Source of the DNA: Oxyruncus cristatus
Lineage: Eukaryota; Chordata; Aves; Passeriformes; Cotingidae
Assembly (NCBI GenBank): GCA_013399855.1
Contig: VXAY01004120.1
Coordinates: forward strand, 1-64,000
Reading direction: 5' to 3'
DNA length: 64,000 nt
Part shown: positions 22,728-33,580 of the stretch, one piece after another
Layout of the letters: the number at the start of each line of letters is the position of its first letter
Numbering within the stretch: the first letter of the stretch is position 1
The notes under the pieces: model-generated
Told to the model about the DNA's origin: nothing
What the model saw: only the letters and a program-made list of their open reading frames with translations
The model's database searches: none
Position numbers and translations under genes: made by a program

Positions 22728-24514
22728 CTCTCCGAACTTCTCGCTGAAGGCTTTCCTTGTGGGTTGGCATCTTGCTCTTGTTTCCTGTTTGGTTCCAGTG
22801 GAAGGGATGCCTCAAGGTGTCTTCTCCACGTGCTGCCATGCTTGTGAAGGCAACTTGGCATAGGGCCCTATATCAAGCAGCAGGGAAATACACTATGGTT
22901 GCTCATATTGTAGCAATGGTAAAGGTTGACGGCCATGGTGATTATTGCTGGATGGTTAGGAAGATGCTTACTCCTGCTGTTGTGATTGCCCAGATTGCTT
23001 TAAATTCAGATATTGGTGACTTAACTGTTGAGGTTTTTTGGCTGAAGAATTTTCAAATGGTATGTGTGATGATGATTGACACGGGGTTTTTCCCCCCTGC
23101 CCCAAGATACCCGAGTTCTCTTCCTGTTCCAAACCATGTGTCTGAGTGATCACTGCAATATAAGGAGACTGAGAGGGTACGCATGTCTTGTCACTCCCAC
23201 TGTCACATTTTAGCAAGGAAGTGCCTGTTAAGGAGTGGGTGCTGTGACCCAGGATGCTGTGACAGGACCCTTGATAATGTGATCCCTGTAATGGAATGGG
23301 ATGCGGAAACTGGTGAGTTCTATTTTGAGATACAATGAGCCTGAAGTAGAACTCATGCTTCTCGTGATCATGTTGCAGAATTCTTTCAGATGGTTAAGCT
23401 ATGAAATTTGGCTTTGGTTACCCAATGAAACATCTTTGTTATTGGGGTAAAGTGCTTGTGGGTTTCAGCAGTCGTTCCCCCTCTCAGCAGGTTTAAAGAG
23501 GATGTTGGGGGTGAAGCTGTTCTTTAAAAAAACCTGCCAGCTTGGCTCATTCTTCTTTCTGCAGGACTTGTCAGTAAATAAATTGCTCCAATGAAACAAA
23601 TCCATGAAGTGTGTGCTACCATTAATGAGACCCTTCTGCACTTGTTAGCATAGTTTCTAGTAACCGAAACTGTGCACTTGTCCCATCATCCCTGTCTTGA
23701 CGTGACTTTCGACTGAATGGATGATCCCATTACTGTTTGGGTTTGTTCCAAAGACATTTGTAGCAAGTTCCCAAGCCTAACTGAATGCAGCTGGGTGTGG
23801 CCATCGACAGCAAAACTGAACAGTCCTGTTGACTTGAAGTTCAGTGTCTTGGGATAGGGCAGAAGCCTATTGGAAAGCCCATTGCTATGATATTCCTGGA
23901 TGTATTGCTATTTCACTTCGAGGGGTTCATCTCCCTATTCAAAGTGTGTCCATGTTTTTCTGTAACTGGTCATAATATCATAGTATTTCATCATTGAGCC
24001 TTGTCCTTGGATCATTATCCACCTTCACTTGGTTCTGTAAGTGCTTGTGAGGAATTCACTGCATAAAGAAGGGTGATACATAAAATACAAGATACTGTAC
24101 AACCTAAAGGTGAATAATGAGACTAAATTCACTGGAGCAACTCTGCCAACACCATAAATGATGAGCTGGAATTAAGAGTGATTCTAAGATTATCTATCTA
24201 AAGATTATCTATTATAAATAACTATATTGAGAAGCAGCAACTTCTTTCAGTCTGTTCCATAGGCATTTTTAAGCAATACTTCATGTCTGAGAACAGACTG
24301 CAGGAGGGTGCATGAGAGGAGGATTAGGAAGAGTGATTCTCTTTGTTCCTGAGATACATTCATCTTGTATGCTAAAATAACATCTTTAAAGTTGGCAGTT
24401 CAACTGTAGCTGGGAAAATACTGCCAGAAAATGATTTCTGCTTACTATATGCTGCTTTATTGTTTTTCCTGCAGGGATATGTTTCTGATCATGTTCCTTT
24501 CTACATGTAGAGTT

Positions 24515-24536
24515 AAAAAAAAAAAGAAAAAAAAAA
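24515..24536 (+). repeat. A-rich tract (A11 G A10)
   Basis: A run of 22 bases consists of A with a single interrupting G. No upstream retroposed gene is recognisable, so I call it a simple repeat. Confidence 0.85.
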
Positions 24537-25957
24537 GGCATTTTTGGGTTGTTTGCTTTCTGGCTTTAGCTATCAAAATATAATCTGAATTTCTATGTAT
24601 GAATTACGGATTGCATAAGAGTGGATGTGTGTGCACACTCAACCAGCAATGAGGTTTAATATCTGCCCTGTCCCAGCCTATCTGTCACAAGTAGGTTTCA
24701 GATATTGGATGATTAATTCTTACATCAACCTACAGTCAATTTCTCTAGTGAAAATAAAAGCTAACAGGAAAAAATCTATTCCATGAATGAATATAAATGG
24801 AGAAGAAACTAATGGAAATGTCATCTTATGTTTGTGGATACTTGAGGTCAAATTCCTCAGTTTAAGTGGTCTTTGAGAATTATTTGATCAGATTTGTCTT
24901 TAACAGATTATTTTTGTTGATGTCATCAATACAGTTTTCAGTGGCCTTAGCAGAAAACTGGCTGAGCATCTTACCCACTTCATTCTGCTCTGTTTCACAG
25001 AGGAAGTAACTGCAGAGTGGATACTGTCACTGTGCTATATTTATATCAGTTTGCTTTCTCATAATATCACACTCACTCAGTGGGGGCTACACTGTGTGTG
25101 ACCAGATGAAATGTTCTTGAGTAAGTTCCCGCAGTTGAAATTAGGAGCAAATCTGGCATAGATTGTTCTCTCAGGATAAAAACTTGCTAATAACAGTGAT
25201 AATAGTCTGCCTGAACTTTCTGCAATGACTGGCTGTGGCTGAGAAATGATTGGATTGACCAGTTCGTGCTATCTTTAGTTCATTGCTTATATCGAGTACA
25301 TATGTGCTGCACTGGGCTGTGTTGTGGCTGGGAGGAAGAAACCTGACAGCTAAGGACTAGTCATTGTTCACCTCTACAATAAAAACCCTTGTATCCCAAG
25401 GCAGTGAATTAGAAATAACTCTGTGCAATGAGAGGGCTTTTTTTTCCTCCTTCTGAGTTGTACAAGAGTTAAGTGGAGTAACGATATCTAATACGGTCAC
25501 TTTGCGGTGAAATGACAACACAGGAAGACTCCTCAATAATAAAAAAAAATCTTCCAAACCCCAAGAACACTCCCCCCAGAAACACCTTCTTTTTATATTA
25601 ATATTATGTGTGTCCAGAATAATGCAGATGTGATACCATATGGAATTTAAAGTTATGCTTTGACCTTAATCAGTAGTGCAAGTAGTAGCATCTGTGGAAT
25701 ACAGTATTTTTCTGGCTATGAAGTCCATCAAATCTGTCATGTGGTTTATCTGCAGTCACAAGCACACAGGAGGTTGTGGGCAGTGCACCTCTGTTGTGCA
25801 TCCTTTGAGGCAGAGGTTGTTCAGGCTTGTGTTCTGCCAAGGAGGTGGGGATTCATAAAGTTTCATAATTAGAGAGATGAGTGAGATATTACAGGAGGAG
25901 TCCTCTGTGGCATGGGCTGCTGACTTGTAGTTTCATGTTTCTTGAGCTAATAGCAGA

Positions 25958-25976
25958 TTTTTTTTTTTTTTTTTTT
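25958..25976 (+). repeat. Homopolymer T tract (19 bases)
   Basis: At 19 uninterrupted T this is the longest pure homopolymer in the window. It lies about 200 bases upstream of a CR1 3' end, but CR1 elements end in short octamer repeats rather than poly-A, so the two are probably unrelated. Confidence 0.85.
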
Positions 25977-26182
25977 GGTGCCTGCAATATGTTGCTACCA
26001 AATCCAAAACAGATTCTGTTGCTCTAGTAACCAGATCTAGGAAAAAGGGCTGCGTAGTGGTAACCCAGGCAAATCGAATCAGAGATGAGCGCATGAAAAT
26101 ACTCACCAAAGGATGTTCTAATGAGAACATATTTGTGCTGTAACAGAGTTGGAAAAACTGTGGGACTGTGCTTGCTCTGGCT

Positions 26183-26288
26183 AATCATAGAATCATAGAA
26201 CAGTTTGGGTTGGAAGGGACCTCAAAGATCCTCTAGCTCCAACCCTCCTGCCATCGGTAGGGACACCTTTCACTAGACCAGTTGCTGT
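26183..26288 (-). mobile_element. CR1 LINE 3'-end fragment (antisense, about 105 bp)
   Basis: The piece begins with two AATCATAG-type octamers (26184-26199), the reverse complement of the CR1 terminal ATTCTATG repeat. The stock CR1 phrases follow: 'cagtttgggttggaagggac', 'ctcaaagatcctctagctcc', 'aaccctcctgcc' and 'ttcactagaccag'. Similarity then stops abruptly, as expected of a severely 5'-truncated insertion. It is antisense to SLCO3A1 and has little divergence, so it is relatively young. Confidence 0.95.
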
Positions 26289-29200
26289 TGGAAGTTGGGA
26301 AAAATGTTCTCGTTTGGTGCTGGTTTGATTGTGTCTCTCCGAGTCTGATTTTGTATTTAAGATCTGAACTCCCATCTAGAGGTTTCCAAACAAGCAGATT
26401 AATTTTATCTGTGTATTTATTGTCATTTGACATAAGTAACCCCTTTGAGTGGAGGAATTCATCACTCCTGCAGACTGTGCAGGAATAGTTACTGCTCCAT
26501 CTTGACAAATGTCAAAGGATTCTCCCAATTTGTGGCATTGTTTATTTTAAAGGAGGAGAAGTATGTTGAAGACTACTTACTAGATGCTTCTTTTCTCTAC
26601 CCACTAATGACTCACTTGACATTTCCCTCTTTAGTTTGTTTTCTGCTCAGTCTTGCTGAGTGCTGCTGAAATCAGTGAAGACTTTGGCATTAAGTGGGGG
26701 ATCAGAGGCATTTTGGAGCTGATACAAAGGGGAAAAAACCCTGATCTGACAGTGGTGCTATGGATTTGCTGCCTCTCAGATGAGCAAGGCCTTGCAAGTG
26801 TTTTCTGGTCACTGGAGTACCTGTGCTGTTCTTGGCAGTGGTTTGGGTGTTCCATTAGAGCCAGTGCAGTGATGCTAATAAAGTTATTAGCAGTCCTGAT
26901 ACATACCTTCTGGCCTTCCTGCTGCATTTAACACTTGCTGATAAAAGTTGCACCTTGTCTAGGACATAGTTACCCGTAGAGCAGCATGAATAGCCTGTGG
27001 GAGCCAGTATTTGATCTGGGACAATTAATGACTGTATTGTACAGAGGAAGTTGCTATTATTCTGCCTCCTGTTGATGGAGGAAATCGATACTGATGTTGG
27101 AAGGAGCACTGCCAGATTGTGGGGCTCATTCAGAAGAATGCTGTGTTGATCTCTAAAGCATCAGAGATTCTCTTAAAGTTTGTTGAAGCTGTCTCAGTGT
27201 TAACATAGTGGACAAATACTTTACAAGGACCCACCACCTGGGACTCCTCACGGACGTGCAGAAACTGCTGTAACATGAAGAATGACTTAAAGGAAATCCC
27301 AGAAGGGGCAGGTCTTGAGTCAAGGAGTAGGTGACGATGAGTGATGAATGCTCCTGAGTTATTGGTGTGCAAGGGTGTGCCTGAGTGCAGTGTGTTCAGG
27401 GGCAGAGAGCTGTCCTTGGCCTGTTTCATGGCAGGGTGGAGGAACAGAAAAATGGGTAACTCAGCTCTGCTGAATGTGTCTGTTTAGCTGCTTTCTTCTG
27501 TATTATCTCCCAGGCTTCTGTCTGGCCTTTTCTGTGTGTGTTTTGGTTTGCCAAATGGTTGTTCCAGCTGTTACCTTGGTGTAAGAGAAGAACTCAACAG
27601 GATGGTGCGTTCTTTCCACATCTGCCCGGATGGGACTAACCCTGTAAAGGGGACAGGATCCTGCACTGCACCCACTGGCTTTGACCTTGGCAGCAGCATG
27701 GGGTTACTTGGCATCAAATCTGTCGGAGCACTTCTTGTTTTGTGATGACAGAGGGAAAGCTCACTCTCACTTCTGCTGCTTTCTTCCTTGCTCTAAGCAC
27801 CAACTCAAGATTTGCTGCAGAGAAAGACAAACATGCCCTAGTTGGAATCTTGCTGTCTTCAGGGAAAAATTTGTCCATTTGAAAAACCACTTGTGGTAGC
27901 TTATGTCAGTCAAAATGACAGCACCCATTGTGTTTCGGAGAAGCAGAAACGTTTTCTCGACTGACAAAAATTAAATCTGAGAGTTAGTATCTATGGTGGT
28001 GAGTTAATAGCAAGTTGTCAGCAAAAGGTGCTGAATTCATCAGAGTTTTAGTCAACGTTTTGTATGTGGTAACACAAAGAAATAGTGCTTGGATTTCTCC
28101 TGGGAAGCTCATGTTGGTAAGCTAAGCAGTTGCTGTGAATTTTGAAACCATTCATTTACTGTATATCTGATATTGATACACTCTAATACACATAATGAAT
28201 ACTAAAAAAAAAGAATTAAAAAGGAAATGGGGTTTCTGATTTTATAAATATAAGCAAAAATGTGTTCAAGGGTTGCCAGTTCTGTTAACTGCTGAAACAT
28301 CTTCTACTCAGAGGATAAATGTATTTTGCTCAGTCCTTTCCAAATATCTCAAATTTCTTGACATGTATGTTTGAACATGCATTTCTAAACCATAGCAAGT
28401 GGAATAATTGCATGTTTATAGCATACAGGTCATATCAGCAGCTTCTTGAGGCCCTCCTTTGGTGTGTATTGATTGGAAGGTCTTTAGGACCTGCTTGAGA
28501 GGTCTGTACAGCTCTGCCCATCCTGGCTGCTTATCCTTTCCCTCCTCACAGTGTTTCCTACCTGGCTGTATTCCTTCCTTGTGTGCTCATTTGTGGTCTG
28601 CACACAATGTGAGTACTTTATTCACGTTAGCCCTTCTTGCTAGAACATGCTTCTCTGAGTTCACCCCCTTGAGGCTCTGCCAGCCTTGTGCATTCCTTGC
28701 CCCCTTTTCTGTTTAAAGCCTGCTGCTACCGAGTCTTTTGTGGTGGATCGTAGGTGACTCCTGTCTGTTGTAGTTCCTCTGTGTGCCCACTCAATACCCA
28801 CAAGCTCCCTGGCGAGTCTGTCCACCCCTGTGTGGTCACACGCCTTGTGAGGCGTGAGTGCTCCTTCCGGAGAGCTGCTTTTCTCCTTGCTGGTACAGGC
28901 AGTTTTATAGGTATGTCATATTTTTAGCCTGAAGACTTGACGGAATTCTGTAATGGTTTTGTTCGGTAAATGCATCCTCCTACGGGTGATTTGGAGAGCC
29001 TTTCCTTTCTGTCACAGTCTCCCAGGGGCTGAGAAAGACACAGTATTAGCGCTGAGCGCCACGGAGTGCTGTTGCCAGCGTGAGTGCTGTGATGCCTGTT
29101 CATTACTGAAAGGTGTCTTTGCATCAGATTCACTGGGTTGTCTTCCCCGTGGACTAACTGTGATCAGATTAAATTACATGGCTTCATGCGGTTATACTGG

Positions 29201-30816
29201 TATTAACCCACTGATCCATTGATAACCTGCAGCCTTTTATAATTATGCCCCTTTGGGAAGAGATCATTCGCTGTGTGTCAGCAGGGCTGGCTCGGTTACA
29301 CATGTCCCCTTTCACAGCACTAGTGGTAATATCCTGGAAAATTAAATGGAAACACAAACAAGTGTGTAGGGTGTATTAGAGCAGTAGCAATAATCAATTA
29401 ATGGGAATAACCTTTCCCACTGCAGGCAGGAAGGCAGTAGCTGAATGGATGTATTTATTCAATTAAATATATATATGCACAAAGTCATAACTGCTGTGGG
29501 CTCCATTATTTTACAGCAATTGCTCCAGTTACCTTAACCCTCTGCTAGTAGCTTTTTTTTTTTTTTTGTTATGAGCTGAGTAAATAAAGCTTGGGTCCAA
29601 CACAAATGACTTTGTGTGAAAGCATATTGAGGTTGGGAGCTATTTTCATGTTACTCTGTGCTCTCCGTGTACTCTGCAGCTGATTTTTTGGCTTTATTGG
29701 GATTTGCTGACTCTGATGTCTGTAAAAATCACTCCATTTGTGGAGCACATTGGTTTCTTTCTGTAGTGTACTTAAAATAGCCATCAGCTGGGAGAGCCTA
29801 GTGAGGTCCATTATTCCTGGGGGCAGCGCCTTTTAGTGCAGTGCCCTTGTCATTTAAATGGCAGATATGCAGAGGACAGTCCTAAGGTTCATAAAATTAA
29901 TTAAATAGATTGGAAGGTGCTGAGTTGCTTATGTCAAGAGCTGAAGGCTGTATTGTACCTTCTTGATGGCACAAGCAGTAGCGAGCTGGTGTGTGCCAGT
30001 CTTGGCAATCTCCTGGGAACTTGACTGAGGCTCCTCAACTCATTGCAGATAAGGAGTGTCTAGATATTTTGATCCCAGTTGCAGGCTGGCACTGGGGACA
30101 CTTGCGGCTGTGTTTAGCATGTGCCTTCCCACGGTGAGACAAGGTACAGGACCTGTACCTTTCCAGCAGGATTCAGGGCACTGGCCAGGTGTTACTTGGT
30201 TATCTGCAGGACAAGGTGGTTGTATGAGCATATAGGAGAACGCAAAACTCTTTCACACAAGCTCCTGCTTTCCCTCCTTCACAACTGCCTCTCCTGTTGC
30301 TGGGTGAGGTGCTCGATCAAGTTTTTTTTGCCCTTTGGAGAGGTCACTGCAGGTCTGAGCTGGGTGCTGGGCAAGCTGACACTTACGTCCTTTGGGTGCC
30401 AAGTAATCTCCTAAAAGTGTTTGTTTTTGCAAAGTCCCAAGCAGTGCCACGGCATAAACGTGTGGGTCTGTTGACACACAGGGCCTGGCAGTGCTCAGCT
30501 GCCAAAGCTGCCAAAGTGTGTTTTTTATCTTGCCTGCTTTGCTGTGCACTGGTGACTCTGTGCAGGCCACTCCCCCAATGTAGCCAAAGAGCAGAGGTCC
30601 CTCAGGACTGTGGGGAACAGTGCAGGGAGAGCTCTGTCCTGAGGCTGCAAGGGACATGGCAGATCATGCCCTGGGTGAGACTTCCTCAAGGCTACAAGTG
30701 TAACCGGCATGAGGTGTCCAACAGGTGCCTGCCAGTGTAACCAGCTCATTTTATGAACCTGAGTAATTGAAAATTAACAGTGTTAACACCAGAGGAACAG
30801 CTGTGATGCGAGTTGA
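26289..30816. other. Intron 2 block without genes, 26289-30816
   Basis: Unique-looking intron with T15 at 29553-29567. The stretch about 29221-29570 is AT-rich with homeodomain-type TAAT/ATTA words and could be a conserved noncoding element, but conservation cannot be judged from one sequence. Open frames up to 147 codons (30297-30740) are unrecognised. Confidence 0.65.
29553..29567 (+). repeat. Homopolymer T tract (15 bases)
   Basis: Fifteen uninterrupted T; a simple repeat with no recognisable adjoining element. Confidence 0.85.
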
Positions 30817-31096
30817 AGAATCATGGAATAGTTTGGGTTGGAAGGGACCTTTAGAGGTCATCTAGTCCAACCTCCTGCCATAAGCAAGAACATCTTCCAC
30901 TAGACCAGGTTGCTGAGAGCCCTGTACAGCCTGGCCTTGAGTACTTCCAGGGATGGGGCAGCTACCCTACCACCTGTCAGGGAGACCTGTGCCAGTGTTT
31001 CATGACCCTCTTCATAAAACATTTCTTCCATATACCCAGTCTGAATCAACCCTCTGTTAGTTTTAAACCATTATCCCTTGTCCTATCTCAACAAGC
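30817..31096 (-). mobile_element. CR1 LINE 3'-end fragment (antisense, about 280 bp)
   Basis: It starts at the CR1 3' terminus (GAATCATGGAAT, then 'agtttgggttggaagggacc'). It runs through 'gaggtcatctagtccaacc', 'cactagaccaggttgctgag', 'agccctgtacagcctggcc', 'cttccagggatggggcagc', 'cagtgtttc..accctc' and 'ccattatcccttgtccta', all in the antisense order of an avian CR1 3' region. The 5' end is truncated near 31096. A single degraded terminal octamer remains. No reverse-transcriptase coding is present. Confidence 0.95.
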
Positions 31097-33282
31097 CCTG
31101 TGAGGGTGTGAGATGGCCCAGCAGTGTGAAGTTTGGGGCAAAGCTGCTGTGGCATGGGTTCGGTGCAGTCACTAACTGCAAGTATCTGCTTACATCTGAT
31201 GGAAAAGCCTGGAGGAAAAAGTGTGGCCACGGGTGATGGGTACCTTGTAAAACAAATATAAAATTCCTTTACATGCTTTGTGGTCACCTTATAAGCCGTG
31301 AGAAGAGCAAGTGGACTGGGAGCCCTCCCCTGGTCTGGTGAATTTTGGAATTTTATGAATTCATGGATTTATTTGCAGAAGTACATAAATCTGGGGTATT
31401 TCTGCTAGGAACTTTGGCTTTGCTTTCTCAAAGTTTGTATCTGGACCCAAAATTGCTCCTTTGAACTTTGCTCTTTTGAAGGGACTCAGTCTTCCTTCAG
31501 ATTTCTTTTTGCCAAGGTACAGCCAGTTCATTAACTGTGCTGCTAATGAGGTATTTGGCTTTTCCTAAGAGGGAGGCCTGCTCTCACTAAACCCCCTTTT
31601 GATTTCAGTAATAGGGATTTTGTCTGAAGGAGACTATCCAAATTTGGCCCTTTATTTACCAATTAAAATGTGAAGATTTCTTGGATAGAAGTTAACAACG
31701 TCACGTTGCTCTTTGACTTAATACCTCAGAGCACTTGAGTGCAGCCAGACAAGACTGTCTCTGTGACAAGGTGCAGGATCTGGCTAAAGGGAACGGATCA
31801 AAGCAATAGTGTCAATTCAGGAGTTCAAACACGTAGAGAAGCAAAATGCTCTGTGCACCAGTTCTTTCCTCTCTGTGTCCCTCTGCTTACTTCACTTTTT
31901 CCCTGTGGTGTTCTGTACATTCCTGTCTTCATTGTTAGACAAACCATTCCCACTGTAGTTGTTTGTACAAGACAGAGATAGTGCTTATTAGGGTTTGAAA
32001 GAAATAATATTAGTGGGGAAAAGAAGACAACTGGGACAACTTTGCTGTGTTAGTCATTGCTGCAGAGACCAATTACCCGTGTGATGAAAGACCACCTGTA
32101 TCTTGTTAGCCATCAGCTACAACATATGGATGTCCTAATTCAATCAGACTGATCATCAAAAGAATAATAGTTGTTAGGGAAAGCTTTTTCTCAGCAGACA
32201 GTTATAAACTGTGTGCTGGGGTTACAGACTGAAGGGGTGGTAGCATACAAGAAGTGAACTATAAAGTCCCCTGGCTGTGCTGTCAAGACGTCTTGAGGAC
32301 TGATTAATCGTTTACTGGCCTCAGCTAAGAGTTCCCTCTTAGCTTTCTGTTAATTTTGGGCACTTGTTGGTTTTGTGGTATAGAGGGGGGTGTACATGTG
32401 TTCAATATTCCCCCTCCTCATCTTACATAAAAACTCACATTCCTGCAATGCAAGTGTGCAGATGTTTTACTGCACTTCTGTTTTGTCTCATTTCATATCT
32501 TCATGCATGTCCTCTGTAAATGTGCTTTTCTGGTACTGCTGGGAGACAAGCATGCTGTGTTGTAGACTGTGCAGAAAGCAGCATTGCAGGAAACCAGATT
32601 ATTCCCAGTAGTTCTGTGTAAGCTGTGGAGAGTTTCCCACAAGTGCCAGAGGGTAAGAGGTTCGAAGGGAGAGAGAACACCTATTTGATCAGCTGAGGCA
32701 GCTAGAAAACACAGATGTTCATGCTTGCTGGACATTGTTCTGACCAGTGTCACTAGTCATATTCAAGAATATTTACATTTTGTTTCCCAGTTGTCACCCT
32801 AGCTGGTAAAATATACTTCTTGTCCGTCCCAACCTTGCTTTGCTTCCTCTGTTGGTGAGAATTCTGTATCAAAAGGAAATAGTCTCTTCTGTAATTATAC
32901 ACCATTCCTCAGTAGGAGCTTAGTGTCCTGGAGGTACTTGATTTATAAGTAGTAGTAAAACTCAAGCATGGGTTAAGCAAATACTCTTGCTCCAGTAATG
33001 TCTCCAGGGTTATAAAACAAGTTGGCAGGAGGATGAGAATAGTCCCCAGGAATTCTGACTACTGCTCTGCAATTGGTTTGAGAACTAAAGCATTTCACTG
33101 CATTCCTGCAAAGCAATGTATCTTCAGTGGCTGCAAACATTCCTTCCTTTTCAGTGTCAGAGGGGTTACTAGTTCTGGCTTTTTGTCTGCTACCGCTAGC
33201 CTGCTCCACCTCTGCAAACTATGTTTACTTTGTCTCCAAGAGCTGGATGATTAAACTGAGACCAAAACTGTCTTTGCACAGT
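31097..33282. other. Intron 2 block without genes, 31097-33282
   Basis: Sequence between two CR1 insertions. I see no repeats or coding that I can support. All open frames are under about 90 codons. Confidence 0.65.
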
Positions 33283-33580
33283 GGAGAGAGACTATTTACA
33301 AGGGCATGTAGTGACAGGGCAAGGGGGAATGTCTTCAAAACGAAAAGAGAGTAGGTTTAGATTAGATATTAGGATGAAATTCCTTACAGTGAGGGTGGTG
33401 AGGCACAGGAACAGGTTGCCCAGAGCAGCTGTGGATGCCCCATGCCTGGAAGTATTCAAGGCCAGGTTGGATGGAGCTCTGAGCAACTTGGTCTAGTGGA
33501 GTGTGTCCTGCTACCCATGGTGGGGGGGTTGGAACTAGATGATCTTTACAGTCCCTTCCAAAACAAATCATTCTCTGATA
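33283..33580 (+). mobile_element. CR1 LINE 3'-end fragment (sense, about 300 bp)
   Basis: It runs in the sense direction: 'ggagagagactatttacaag', 'ggcatgtagtgacagggcaa', 'agattagatattaggatgaa', 'gtgaggcacaggaacaggtt', 'gcccagagcagctgtggatg', 'aggccaggttggatggagct', 'gagcaacttggtctagtgg' and 'ttggaactagatgatcttta'. It ends in a degraded ATTCTCTG terminal octamer. This is a characteristic avian CR1 3' region, 5'-truncated and noncoding, and the only sense-oriented CR1 found here. It contributes a G7 run near 33522-33528. Confidence 0.95.

Larger units (their letters stand above)
22728..26182. other. Intron 2 block without genes, 22728-26182
   Basis: AT-leaning unique-looking sequence. It contains AAGATTATCTAT twice (24186-24197 and 24201-24212), the A-rich tract at 24515-24536 and the T19 tract at 25958-25976. 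The 130-codon frame at 22757-23149 shows no homology I recognise. Confidence 0.7.

Noticed and set aside
28838..28856. Small hairpin CACGCC...GGCGTG
   Set aside because: A 6-bp stem is common by chance, and no T-tract or precursor-like structure follows.
29465..29477. Short AT dinucleotide run
   Set aside because: About six units, within AT-rich background.
30297..30740. 147-codon open frame next to a CR1
   Set aside because: No CR1 reverse-transcriptase or other domain signature. Composition looks random.
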